64,000 bases of DNA. It comes from Gracilaria gracilis (lineage: Eukaryota > Rhodophyta > Florideophyceae > Gracilariales > Gracilariaceae). Numbering within the stretch: the first letter of the stretch is position 1; each line of letters opens with the position of its first letter. The notes under the pieces are model-generated. The model saw nothing but the letters and a program-made list of their open reading frames with translations, was not told the DNA's origin and did no database searches. Made by a program: the position numbers and the translations under genes. Where the stretch lies: positions 1,155,496-1,219,495 of the forward strand of contig JARGSG010000013.1 of NCBI GenBank assembly GCA_030374805.1, written 5' to 3'. This document shows, piece after piece, positions 1-10,921 of this stretch.

Positions 1-7
1 GGCCGAA

Positions 8-340
8 GTGTACAACTTTGTGCGCACAGTCCACATCTCGGAGAAATGGAATGAAGGATCCCAACCGTCGTCCACATCATCGAAATCAAAGACGTCGAAG
101 AACAAAGACCGTTCGTCGAAATCAGGATCTGGAAAGTCTACGGAACCGTCGTTGATTGGCAAGGATCTTTCTTCAGAGTGTTGGGGACCAGCCGATGTCC
201 GCAACCCACTGGAGAATCGCATCTACCTCGCTCACGATCGTTGCATGAAGTGTGGAAAAGGACCTTGGAGTGATTCCTCCCACCCGTGTCGACTCAACGT
301 GGCTGGAGCCTCCGGTCACAAGAATCGCTTGAAAAACTAG
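8..340 (+). pseudogene. Gag C-terminus with zinc-knuckle-like motif (partial)
   Basis: The 110-residue open stretch continues from outside the window, so its first Met is not a real start. It has a Ser/Lys-rich linker (residues 18-45) followed by a Cys-x2-Cys...His-x2-Cys pattern (CMKCGKG then HPCRLN, residues ~80-95), a nucleocapsid-type zinc knuckle with unusual spacing. Nucleocapsid packages the element RNA in the virus-like particle. It stops at 338-340, in a different frame from the protease that follows. I infer its Gag identity from position and the zinc knuckle together. Confidence 0.65.
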
Positions 341-447
341 TCGAGCCGCACGCCCGGTGCGGCACCGCTTGGCGCTCGATCGCTCCCAAAGCTTTCTGCT
401 ATCGACGCCCAACCCCGTCGGCGAGATGATGTACTCTGGCACGCTCA

Positions 448-897
448 ATGGGATCTCCAGTTGCCTTTCATCTGGACCCCGGAGCTTCACATGCCTTCGT
501 CTCGCTGAACACTGCACACTTGTGCAACCTCTCCCTGGAACCTTCCGAATACCACCTCACCGAACTTGGCAACTCAACAACTGTCCCAATTCATTTCCAG
601 GCGACAGCTACGATCGCTCTACAGGCAGGGGAAGCCCCCGTTAAAGTCTATGTCATCGATATGAAAGACACGGATAACGGGCTTCCACTCATCACCGTCG
701 GGCGTCAATGGCTCCAACAGGTACGACCTCACGTCGATTGGTCATCGTACAGCCTAACCATTAAGCGCGCTAATGGTTCTCAAGCGAAAGTGCTGCCACG
801 AAACCACTCTACCTCTTCGAAGCGAGTTGACAAACCAACGGTACCGACGATCACTTTACAAGTGCATGCGCCGCCTCGTCAAGCAGCGCGGCTGTGA
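448..897 (+). pseudogene. Retropepsin-like aspartic protease, altered active site
   Basis: The 149-residue frame sits between gag and reverse transcriptase. Its N-terminus, FHLDPGASHAFVS, aligns with the flap-type retropepsin signature of Ty3 elements (normally D-S/T-G-A). The residue after the catalytic Asp is Pro instead of Ser/Thr, which would be expected to impair activity. A hydrophobic LITVGRQWLQ motif near residue 90 fits the second protease signature (normally ...LGxxWL). The frame ends in stop 895-897, and the reading continues into reverse transcriptase only after a frameshift. Confidence 0.7.
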
Positions 898-3845
898 ACT
901 TTATGCGTTACGTCTGCGCCCTTCCACGTCCGTCGAATGCCACACCGAGCTGGCCTCTATCGTCGACGAGTTCGAGGACGTCTTCAAGGAAGAGCTACCA
1001 TACGAGCTGCCTCCGCAGCGCGGACAAGACTTTGAGATCAACCTCCGTCCGGGTGAACCCCCTCCTGTTCGACCCGTAATCAGGCTCTCTACCGCAGAGC
1101 TAGACGTACTCCGCAACACCCTAGACGGGCTCCTTCGCAAAGGACTCATTCGCCCCTCCTCCTCACCATTTGGCGCACACTGTTTTCTTCGTCAAGAAGA
1201 AGTCCGGCGAACTACGTATGGTCTGTGACTACCGTGCGCTGAATCGAATCACCATTCCAGACGCCACGCCTCTTCCCCTCATCGATGAGGCTCTGGACCA
1301 AGTTGCAGGAGCTACCGTTTTTTTCTCAGATAGACCTCGTAGGGGCCTATCACCAGATGCGCATCAAGGAAGAAAGACTGCCACCAAGACCGCTATCAGG
1401 ACTCGCTATGGCTCGTTCGAGTGGCGGGTACTGTGCTTCGGTCTCTGCAACGCACCAGCAGCTTTCTCGCGCCTCATCGCTTCCGCTCTACGCCATCTCA
1501 ACGGACAATGTCTAGTGCTTTACCTCGACGACATTCTTGTCTACAGCCGCTCCATGGAAGAGCACAAAGAACATCTCCGTCAGTTATTCTCCGCTTTGCG
1601 AGAGCACAAGCTGTACGCTAGACCAAGCAAGTGCTCGTTCGGAGCGAACAAAGTGGAGTATCTAGGATTCACTGTCTCAGACAAAGGAGTCTCTACGCAG
1701 GAGCGTCTTGTTTCTTCAGTACGCTACTGGCCAACGCCCAAGAATCTGAAGAACGTGCAGCAATTCGTGGGCCTCGCCAACTTCTACCGTCGCTTCGTCA
1801 AGGGATATGCCGCGATCTTACAGCCACTCACAGACCTTCTCCGCTCTCATACGTTTGAGAGGACGCCCTCGCAACAGTCTGCGTTTGATTCGATCAAGGC
1901 TGCCCTCACTTCTGCACCTGTTCTTGCGCATCCAGACCCTACAAAGCCGTTCGTTCTGGCCACCGACGCATCCAAGCATGCAGTTGGTGCAACTCTGTCA
2001 CAGGACGGACACCCTATTGCTTACCTCTCACACCGTCTTTCTCCGTCAGAGAGCAATTGGGACACCGGGGACCAAGAGCTCTTGGCCGTGATGATCGCGC
2101 TCCGCGTGTGGGGTCCGTACCTTCGTGGACGTCGTTTTCTTCTACAGACCGACCACGACCCTATCCGCTATCTTCAATCAAAGTCAAAGCTCACCGGCCG
2201 ACAATGTCGGTGGCTTGATGAGATCCAGGAACATTCATTCGAGGTTGAACACCTCCCTGGAAAGCGCAATGTGGTACCCGACGCGCTTAGCCGCCGCCCT
2301 GACCACCTTCCCATTCTCCGCTCGCTTACCATCTGTATTCCGGATCTGCATGCCCGCGTTCGAGCACTCTACACATCCGACCCCTTGGCTCGCGACATCT
2401 TGTCCGGACCTTCAACGCAAAACAACAGTTCTCCTAGGTCACGCCGTATATCCACAAACTTCTCTGTCTGCGACGGAATAATATACTGGGCAGGCACTGG
2501 TTCTCTTCGCCTGTACATCCCGGAAGGCATCCTCCGTGACGAGCTCACAGGCTATTTCCACGGTATCGGTCATGTCGGCGCAGACAAGACATACTTCAAC
2601 GCCGCTCGAAGTGTTTATTGGCCACAAATGTACCGCTACATTTTGCGCTTTGTACGTCAGTGCCGCAGTTGCCAGTCGAACAAGCCAGTCTGCAAACCAC
2701 CGCAAGGACTTCTGCAACCGTTACCAATCCCCAATCGCTGCTGGGAGATCGTCACCTTCGATTTTCTCACCGAACTTCCCACCACTTGCAATGGGTACGA
2801 TGCCATCCTAGTAATTGTGGACAAACTCTCCAAACAGTCCATATTTGTCCCGACGAAGAAGACTGCCAGCGCTCTAGACACCGCATTTCTCTTCGAATAT
2901 CACCTCTTCGCCAAACACGGAGTTCCCCACACCTTGGTATCGGACAGAGACCCCAAGGTAGCATCAAGGTTTTGGAAAACTCTCACTCAACTTCTGAATG
3001 TACGAAGCAATACATCGACGGCCGACCATCCCCAAACGGACGGCCAATCCGAGAACCTAATCCGCACTCTGTCTGCTATGCTTCGCTCGTTAATACAGGC
3101 CGCACCTTCGGATTGGGACACCATGCTCCCTACTCTCGAGTTTGAATATAACACCTCGCGTCACAGCAGCACTCGGCTTTCCCCCTTTGAAGTCGCTCTT
3201 GGCTACAATCCACACACACCAGTTACTCGTACCCTTGGACAATGTTCCGATCGTTCTCAGTCAGCTGACGACTACGTTAGCCGACGACAGGCGATGGTCA
3301 CTCTGGCGCGCGAACACCTGGCGAAGGCCAGCTGCAATCAGAAGTTTTATGCTGACCGCAGTCGCCGCGATGTATCCTTTGAACCAGGAATGCTTGTCCT
3401 TCTCCGCGCTGATAATCTCTCACTTACACGCCGCTCGTCGCTTCCGAAGAAGTGGCAACCTCGTTTTATCGGCCCCTTTCGTATACAAGAACGTCTTGGG
3501 CCAGTAACCTATCGTATCGAGTTACCATGTACCATGCGACGCGCGCATAACGTCTTCCATGTCGCGAAGCTCCGCTTGTTTCACGATGATAACAAGGGCC
3601 CGTTAGATATCGTGATCGACAACGACGGTGCAATCGAACAGGAAGTCGAAGAGATTATTGCGCGCAAACGCTTTAATCGACGTGTCTTTTACTTAGTTCG
3701 CTTCGTTGGCGAATCGTCCGAGGACGCAGCCTGGCTACCGCGTACAGCTCTCCGCAATTGCGCCGAATCTCTCAAGAACTTTTTGGCTACTCAGGCTTCG
3801 ACGAGGACGTCTTTAGCCAAAGACCGGGCGAATGTGACAAAGTAG
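880..3845 (+). pseudogene. Pol: reverse transcriptase, RNase H, integrase, chromodomain
   Basis: Copies element RNA to DNA and inserts it. The linker and start of RT read in frame 2 (773-1228); the rest reads in frame 3 from about 1170 to the stop at 3845. RT shows SPFGA, VCDYRALN and YLDDILVYS (~1520-1545). RNase H shows ATDASKHAVGA and HLPGKRNVVPDALSR. Integrase has the zinc-binding H-H-C-C region (FHGIGH...CRSCQ, ~2555-2680) and a D-D-E core (TFDFL, VSDRDP, GQSENL). A chromodomain closes the protein (EEIIARKRF..., ~3645-3800). Two nearby frameshifts (~1325 and ~1380) cancel each other but put the catalytic QIDLVGAYHQM motif out of frame. From 1.4 kb onward the frame is open. Confidence 0.93.
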
Positions 3846-3847
3846 TA

Positions 3848-4075
3848 TGTACTACAAGCTGCTGTCTTCTTTAGTTATGACCTCTGTAGCGGCGCGTGAC
3901 CTTCAAGCTAGGTTCGGTCACAGTTGCTCTCTGTTTCAACTGCAAGCCTGCTTTGAGGCGCAGTATAAATAAAGCGGTACGACCTGGACTGCTCCTCTTG
4001 CGTGGAGAGCAGCCAGCCACGACCCAACATCTCATCATCTTCCCGTATCATACAGTGCACTCGCCTCTGTATTAC
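3848..4075 (+). repeat. Candidate 3' LTR of the Ty3/Gypsy element
   Basis: The segment lies between the pol stop and the point where family A homology begins. It can be read as TGTA...TACA, the TG...CA rule for LTR ends; TGTA also occurs at 3885, so the left edge is uncertain. It contains TATAAATA at 3964-3971, a plausible retroelement promoter. The matching 5' LTR is outside the window, so boundaries cannot be confirmed here. Confidence 0.45.
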
Positions 4076-4395
4076 AGCACCCCAATCTCCGACACACTCA
4101 GCACCACCCCTCCCATCTCACCAACCATCTCAGAAAATCAGTCGTCCAAATGCTCCTTTAGATCCCCTCCAAGCCCTCTCAACCGCTCCTTCATCTCCGC
4201 CGTAAACCTTCTCTCCGGTCTCCCATCCCCTTCACCCCCATCAACCCCACCTCCCTCCCCATCCTCAATTCCCTTCTTCTCCCCAATGCAAGCCTTGTCT
4301 TCACCCTCCTTCTTCCTTTCCGGTGGCGTCTCTGGTATCTCCGTCCGGTGGAACAGAGCTACTAGCTCCTCGTCCTCGACGTACCCATTCGACAT
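4076..4395 (-). pseudogene. Family A coiled-coil protein, copy 1, truncated by retrotransposon insertion
   Basis: Reading the minus strand from Met 4395 gives MSNGYVEDEELVALFHRTE, then a Glu/Gly-rich stretch and RPERRFTAEMKERLRGLGG. This matches the protein at 38227-37272 (MSNGYVGEEKLMALLHKTE; GPERRFMGEMEERVRKLGG). The similarity stops at the candidate LTR end, so the C-terminal part was displaced by the Ty3 insertion. Upstream DNA (4400-4660) shares a pyrimidine-rich stretch including ATTTCCCGCCATTCC with the region upstream of copy 2. Function unknown. Confidence 0.6.
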
Positions 4396-4811
4396 GGCAG
4401 AAATAAACGGCGGTTCACGATAACGAAGATAGATAAGAACAAGCGAGATGAATCCAACAGTTGCAGTACTCCCCCCCACTCCGCACATCTCTGGCACTGT
4501 CGGCCACACACCCACTTGCGCTGCATAACCTTTTGTACCCCATTCATATCCACTCCTATTTCCCGCCATTCCGCACAATTTCCAATTTTTCCCTAGAAAT
4601 CTCCACAATTTCCCAACCACGGTCCATACTATATCCCAATGACACCCCTGATGCACCACCTCTCAAGTACCAACGGTACCATAAACTATTACTTTCTATG
4701 CTTTATTTCACTGCATACCTTCTCATAAACCTCTATGAACATTAAAAGTGGGCCATCTGGGACCTGTAATGTGCCATACAGTAGCCCATTGTATACAATG
4801 GGGGTCGGAAT

Positions 4812-5968
4812 GTGTCCGGCACAAGGCCACGTTGCAAGCTTCAATTGTTTGAAATTTATTTATTATGGCTAATAGTATCCCAGAGGTGTCCGGGTCGTGG
4901 CATGTGTTCTGGCATTGGTACCACAGTTGTGTTGATGCCCATCTTTTCAACATGGTATTGGGCAAATACTGCTTTTAACCTGTACAAAAAACAGGTGTTG
5001 AAGGTGTTTCCATTTCCATTAACGTGCACTGTAGTGCAGTTTGCCGTAGCTGGTGCCGACATGGCCGTTACTTGGCTCTTCAGGATGAAGAAACCCCCCA
5101 AGCTCAATCCCTTCTTGTTCAAGGCTGCCTTGCCGCTGGCATGTTTACACGCCGTTGGCTCTATGCTCACAAGCATGTCGCTTGGAAAGGTGTCCGTCGC
5201 CTTCACACACACAGTCAAGAGTACGGAGCCGTTTTTCTCCGTTGTGCTCACGCCATCAATACTTGGAGATGTTCCTACGTAGGGTATCTTGCATCGCTTT
5301 CCCCAATTGTTGCTGGAGTCGGACTGGCTTCTGTGGCAGGCGTATCTTTTCATTGGATTGGCTTTTTCGCCGCGGTAGACAGCAACTTGGCACTGCAAGG
5401 TCGAAACATTTTTTCAAAACGGCTCATGGATGTTGGTGAAAAGAGCAATTATCCAAAACGAAAACTTCAGAAGCCCATGTCAAGAAAGAGGAAGATACGC
5501 TCATGTCCCTTGACAACGTCAATATGCTCTCAGCAATGTCCATCCTTGCGTTTTTTGTACTACATCCCGTCAGTTTGTTGTGGGAAGGGGTGCCTCTTTT
5601 TGGAGCAGGTTTAGCACTACCTGCAAGATTACTCGTTGCGCGTTTGTACACCATGCTGGTCATGGGTGGAATCTGCAGATGTTTGGACTTCGTAATTAGT
5701 AACATGATTCTTAGGCAAGTTAGCGCAGTTACTCATGCGGTCGGAAACTGCGTGAGGAGGGCTGTGATTATAATGGCTTAAATTTTCTTCTTCAAAACCA
5801 AGGTGACTTCTCAGCATCGTCTGTACCACAATGGCTCTTCTCGGTGTCTTGTTCTACTCGCTGATCGTTTCCGCCTGTAAGCAGAACAGCTTTGGTCCGG
5901 GATCTCCATTTTGCAACCCAGTATACGAAATTGATGAGCTAGAACTGACGGAAGGAGGTGGTATCTAG
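4812..5968 (+). pseudogene. Triose-phosphate/phosphoenolpyruvate translocator-like (TPT/NST family) relic
   Basis: Antiporters of this family exchange phosphate for C3 sugars across the plastid inner envelope. Family landmarks appear in order in three frames: WANTAFNLYKKQVL then hydrophobic helices and FTHTVKSTEPFFSVV (frame 3, to ~5270); LSPIVAGVGLASV, FHWIGFFAAVDSN and LQGRNIFSKRLM (frame 2, ~5280-5440); LDNVNMLSAMSILAFF and VSAVTHAVGNCVRR (frame 1, ~5506-5760). A further hydrophobic C-terminal helix (MALLGVLFYSLIVS) runs to the tag at 5966-5968. At least two frame changes and a TAA at 5779-5781 break the protein. Short introns could explain some frame changes, but I saw no convincing splice sites. 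Which sugar phosphate it carried cannot be told. Confidence 0.85.
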
Positions 5969-7068
5969 ACCGTGTCTTCGGAAAATGGTTACTTCGGATG
6001 GTGTTTTAATACAGGCAGGTTTCTTGACGTAAATGCGTTTGTACAGCCTCTGAAGTGCCTCCTATCAAACCATAAATCTTGTCTTTCGACAGCCGGTCGC
6101 CGCCGGTTCGTCGCTTGAGAAGCACCGTGGCTTGCACACTAAAACCGTTTCATGGCATTAAGTAAAGGACATCTATGAACCCCATCATAGAATTCAGTGC
6201 TTGGTGCCGTGTCTGTATGCAACGTTGAAGAACTTAGCTCTTGCAGTTGGAAGCACAACGTCAAGAGTGATCAGGCCGGGCAGTTTGCACACCCGAATGG
6301 CATTAGCGAATTCAGCAAAGAGTAGCCCTTCTATGCTGAGTAGTGTTTAGTATGAAGCCAAAAGTTTGTATGATTAGATGCGTTAATGACTTGTGACTCC
6401 ATGGCGAACGGTAGTCAAGGACATTTGTGTCACGTTGTACCCTTGATTTGAGTTTCGGTACCAATAAACAGTGTGACGAGATCATACAATCTCCCTTGCG
6501 GAACGAGCTTTTGTTCCCATGAGGTACGGCCACCCCCGCGTACAGCGTGAGCCCCTTGGGCTCAAGGAAGACACTATCTCATGATACATGATGCCTTCCT
6601 TTGTGCAGGGGGGAGACTTTTCATATATTGAGATCATATGCGTTACTTGTGGCTATAGCTGTAGTGAATGTCGCACGTGGTGAAAGCATGAGGCTGATCA
6701 TCACAATTGGACATATAATCAAACGTTGTCGAGGGTAAGAGCGACACCTTTGCGTGTTGGACGCGAACAGTGCGCAAGAAATTGGCCGGGCGTTATCCGG
6801 TCGTACTTTGCTGGTGTAACCCACCAGCTTGAATAATGAAGCTTCTCACAAACTGGCGTTTTATGGAGTTGCTGTACAGTATACTGTATGCATGAAACAG
6901 TGTGCAGGGAACAAAAAAGCGGTGACGCGTAGCGTGGAGGTGCAAGACGAGGCAGATGAACGAAGCGAGCTCAGGTGCGGAAAGCACCCACGGGTTCAGC
7001 GCTCACCAGACGAAAGTGGTGGCACGTAGCGCAAGGGCAAACGCTACACCCTCGGTATGTATGACCTC
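5969..7068. other. Intergenic, no gene supported
   Basis: No open frame here has a recognisable domain; open frames are short. I see no tRNA-like fold or clear repeat. The sequence becomes GC-rich from about 6950 towards the zinc-finger gene. Confidence 0.5.
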
Positions 7069-7500
7069 TCAATCATCAAAATGCAGCGGAGGCAGCGTTT
7101 CCGGTTCTCCACACTCCAGGCAGCACACATTACCGCGGCTCTCGCACACATGGCAAGTTCGCCAGTCCATGGGCTCTTCAAGCTTAATGAATCCAAACGC
7201 CTTGCAAAGCGAGCACGGCAACGTCGCGGTGCCCAGACAAACGCTGCCCTGGCCGGAGGGCTGGTCAGACTCGGGCTTGTTCAGAGGCGAGCATTCCCAG
7301 CGCGCGGGAGGTTGCGAAGCACGCGACGGCGGATTTGCGAGACACACGGCGCGACGGCCGCAAAGCAGCGCGCGGCGCGGCGGGCGCGGAAGCGCCGGCA
7401 CACGCGGCAAAAATGTCAGCGCGAGACGAGACATGGCGCCGAGATGACGCCCGAACTGCAGCAGCAACGGCGACGGGCCCAACAGAGCCAAAACGGCCAC
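7069..7500 (-). CDS. Small DnaJ-type zinc-finger protein, possibly plastid-targeted
   Basis: The 143-residue frame is intact. Residues ~1-60 are hydrophobic and Arg/Pro/Ala-rich with almost no acidic residues, as in organelle transit peptides. The C-terminal 50 residues hold a compact Cys pattern: CSLC (~95-98), CHVC (~115-118) and CCLEC (~126-130), with glycines nearby. This resembles DnaJ-like zinc fingers in plastid chaperone-like proteins such as the BSD2/LQY1 group, which act as thiol-disulfide or holdase factors. An alternative start is the Met at about residue 23. It is divergently arranged with the amine oxidase relic at 7766 and shares a GC-rich intergenic region. The opposite-strand frame is Arg-rich and looks like a shadow. 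Family placement is inference from the Cys spacing. Confidence 0.55.
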   Translation of the reverse strand: MAVLALLGPSPLLLQFGRHLGAMSRLALTFLPRVPALPRPPRRALLCGRRAVCLANPPSRASQPPARWECSPLNKPESDQPSGQGSVCLGTATLPCSLCKAFGFIKLEEPMDWRTCHVCESRGNVCCLECGEPETLPPLHFDD

Positions 7501-7765
7501 ATGTGAGATGTGAGCAGCTGCAGCTCCGGCCGCCTGAGTCCGGCGCTTCTACAACGCCGCCGCACGTGTCCACGTTGATCCGTCTCTTGCCGTGAGCGGC
7601 AAAGGCGCGCATGGGCCATGCGGCATAGCATCTTAAACGCTTCCCCCTCCCAACCACTGTAGACGTCCAGGCGCATGCTCGCTGCAACCGTCGTCTTCCA
7701 CGTTACCGCACGTTGAGTCGTGCGTCGCAAAACCGCCCTTCGTCTACGTCCGCGATCGTTCGCCC

Positions 7766-10140
7766 ATGTCACCCGTCTAATCGTCCGGTGCCACTGCGCA
7801 GCCCGCGACTCGCGTCATCGTCGTTGGCGCCGGCGTGGCTGGCCTTTCGTGCGCTTAGGAGCTGGTCAGCTCCGCACCTGACGTGGACGTCGTCGTGCTC
7901 GAGACCGCAAGTCGCGTCTATGGCCGTATCTTCACGCATTGGCTTAACGCGGATGAGCCTTCCGCAGCGTTGCATCAAGCTTCTCCGCCAAATGCCACTC
8001 TGACTGTTGCGCACCAGCCTGACCATACTACGGTTGCCACCGCCGTCGTAGATGCTTTCAACGCTGCCAGCCCCGTTCTTGCGCTCCTCAGAGCTTCCTC
8101 GCCGTTCAACAACGTTGCTCTGCTTAACCACACCCCTCAGCAGCCGTGGTATGCTTCTGTGCAGCTCAACCAGGATGGCACTCTGTCGCCGTCCTTCCCG
8201 CAAAACCCAAGACTACCTCAAGCGAGTCGCAGCCCGACAGTAACTTCCCCTCCGCTTCTACACATCGACATGCATTTTTGGACCTCGTCAGCGGCGCGTT
8301 CGAGCTGGATCGAACATCGCCCAATGGCTGTCCAAGCTTGAGTGTTGGCATTAGTGCGTCCATCATGCACGGATGCGCTGACGAAAACCAGCTTGTCGCA
8401 GGTTCTACGAGAGCACAGAACATGCACTGTGGTACGATGACAGCACCGGTCATCGAATCTCCACGGAGACCGTAGTAGAAATGCAGAATATCTTTTTCAT
8501 GGCCAGCCGTTACATGGCCGCTGTCGCTTCCCGAAGCGATGATGGTGCGGGCAACATGCAGTCCATCTTCGACTGTGGCGTTCAGTACGTCACTGAACAT
8601 ATGGAGAACCGCCAGCTCAACCCCATGGAGCTTGCTGTCTTCAAAAAAATTTGCGCTCAAAGCGTTGGTTATTGCTCTCCAATGTCTGACATGGCCCTAA
8701 TGCAGGCGAGTGCGGGTATGAAGATAGCCGGCACAGATGCCCATATTGGAATACCAAATGAAGAAGATGATGCTCTCTTTCCCGGCGAGATCCCTTCAAT
8801 GCCTACAGATAGCATCAAACACCAAGCAAACCGTTTCCATACAGCTATTGCCGGAACGCAGAACATACCAGCCAATATGAAAGCGAGCAAGAAAGGCGGA
8901 GCAGGAGATCGAATCGTATTAGATGGCTATAAACCGTTTTTGATAGACTGGCTAAAACGGAACCTCGATATTCGTTTGAAACAATCTGTGTGTAGCGTTA
9001 CCAAAGCAATCAAGCCTCATGTAGACCCTGTACTTGCAATGGGGTGACATCACGTCGCAGGTAATCCAAACAAGCAACGAGGAGAGCTGGAACTTATGCT
9101 TTGCCGAGCTGGGACGCAGATCCAGAGGTCGCTCAGAGAACCATTCTCGTCACCACACGCTCTGGTGAGGGGCATCAGGGTGATTTTGTTGTCATTGCGA
9201 TTCCTCTGGGTGTATTGCGAAACGAAAATGAGGAGAGCTCGGTATCGTTTTCGCCTGCGTTGTCTATAGAGAAGCACGAGACTATTCGAGGCATGGGGAT
9301 GGGTATCCACAACAAGGTAGTGCTGCAGTTTCGAGAGGAAGGTATTTTCTGGCCTCCAAAGGTCCTCCAACTGAATTGCCTTCCTCATCGATTTCAATTC
9401 TTCAACATGCATTGCTATGGAAAGGTAGGCACCATACTCGTACATGTCTTCTGCGAGAGTGGTTTTGCAAACCTTTTCTGGAACCTTACGGATCAAGGTG
9501 TGCTTGCCGAAGTGCTTGCAGTGCTCGGCGGTATGTTTTGTTCCCCGTCTGAAAACGGTACAATCAAATCATCATCGAATGCAACAGAACCGGGAACACA
9601 AGTCGGAGCAAATGCGATAGCCAAACATCGTATTGCGCGAATGCTCGACATATGTGAGAACTGTATGCGTCCTTTGGAGCCCGTCAATGCAGATACAGGC
9701 GCTCCAAGCGTGGATGCTGCATCGTGTCAAAACTGCGGTTTCATCGTCCAGGAAGATGATAGTCAAACCGCCATTAAGCGACCCGAGCGTATGACTAGAT
9801 CTCGAGAACGGGCAAGGGAGATGCGGCAGATTAACGAATTTGAATCCAATATACTAACTGGGAGCGAACAGGAAATCTTTCCGCCCCCGAAACTCTTCAC
9901 ATGGCCAAGGTTTCCAGCGCCTGTAGAGTACCCTGTCATTAGATGGGAAGAAGACGCGTTTGCTCTGGGGTCATATTCGTACATGCCATGCGGCAGCGAT
10001 TGGAACATGATAAACCATGTCAGCGCTCCTGAGATAATGCAAGTTCTGTGGCATAGCAACTTTTCAGCCCCTAGGACGAAGGCTGGCTACAGACGAAAGT
10101 GCTGCGTGCATGGAAACGCAAGAAGCCATTCTTCAAATGA
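7766..10140 (+). pseudogene. LSD1/polyamine-oxidase-like flavin amine oxidase relic with zinc-ribbon insertion
   Basis: FAD-dependent amine oxidases of this class act on polyamines or methyl-lysine. The N-terminus has the dinucleotide-binding motif RVIVVGAGVAGLSCA followed by an in-frame TAG, then ELVSS and VVVLETASRVYGRIFTH (usual RVGGR/RIGGR changed to RVYGR). Later parts are DRIVLDGYKPFLIDWL with LDIRLKQ (~8905-8990), GDFVVIAIPLGVLRN (~9180-9225), MGMGIHNKVVLQF (~9295-9330) and VIRWEEDAFALGSYSYMP (~9935-9990). An insert of roughly 150 residues before the last part holds CENC and CQNCG, a possible zinc ribbon. There is also a TAA four codons after the start and at least two frame changes (~8250-8480, ~9050-9100). 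The 5' part is GC-rich like the neighbouring zinc-finger gene; the 3' part is not. The end near 10140 is approximate. Confidence 0.85.
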
Positions 10141-10921
10141 AATCGCGAAGGCAGCGGTCTGGTGTACCACCACAAGCGGCGAGGGGCGGGGCGCCACCGC
10201 GCCACCGACATGCACGACGATAGAGCGGAGATCTGGTACCATGGCGGCCCGCGACGGACTGCGCCGAACGAGAAAGGAGGCAGAAGCAGATATGAAAGAT
10301 CTTCGCAGTTGCGCACGATATGGAAGACGTCAGTGTTTTTCACAACCCCTTAGTGGTGCCACCCATCGATGTCTTGGTTTGGGAGAGTTCGTGGAAAGCA
10401 GCACAGTGGCTGCATTGCATTGCCAGACGCTTCTGCATCGGCGCGGCCGCCACCTGTGAGAAAAGGTACAAGGCCGACGTCCTCCAACTCTTCCTCGCCT
10501 GCGTCCAGAGCCAGTTTTCGTCTGCCAAAACCGCGTCCTACAATTCTCGCTCCGGCGGCGTGAATGATATCAAGCAACGCCGAGCTGGCATATTTGAAGC
10601 CGCTAGAGGACATCAAAATTTGGTGCTCTCTGCAGCTACTGTGGCACACGAACAGCTGCCTCAAGCGTTGAGGTCGCCCAAGTCGAGCGGGAGCGCGAAA
10701 AACCCGAACTCGCAGATAGTATTGGTAGCTACAAGGAGTTAATGAAAAGTTATGAGACTCGGAAGCAGTTCAAATTGATGCGATGAGGCTGTGGTGCGGT
10801 TTTCACTATACTGTATTTGTACCGCTGATCAAGGAACATGGGAAAGACATGTAGCCAGGAGAGAACGTATGTCGGTGAAAAAGACACACCATTGACTTTT
10901 CTAATCTATCTAATCCCCATA
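10141..10921. other. Intergenic or decayed 3' end, no gene supported
   Basis: The frame continuing from the amine oxidase stays open to 10459 but becomes Arg/Ser/Thr-rich without family signatures. Nothing else is recognised. Confidence 0.4.

Larger units (their letters stand above)
1..4075 (+). mobile_element. Ty3/Gypsy chromovirus-type LTR retrotransposon, 5' end outside window
   Basis: In order on the plus strand: a Gag nucleocapsid tail, a retropepsin-like region, reverse transcriptase, RNase H, integrase, a GPY/F-like region and a C-terminal chromodomain, then a TATA-containing candidate 3' LTR. This order, with integrase after RNase H and a terminal chromodomain, is the Ty3/Gypsy chromovirus arrangement. 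The 5' LTR and most of gag lie before the window. Sequence homologous to the coiled-coil gene at 37.3-38.2 kb begins immediately to the right, so the element probably inserted into a member of that family. Several frameshifts make this copy non-autonomous as read. Confidence 0.93.

Noticed and set aside
7057-7506. Plus-strand Arg-rich frame opposite the zinc-finger gene
   Set aside because: Composition (long Arg/Gln/Ala runs) is what the complement of a GC-rich coding strand produces; the minus frame has the structured Cys motif.
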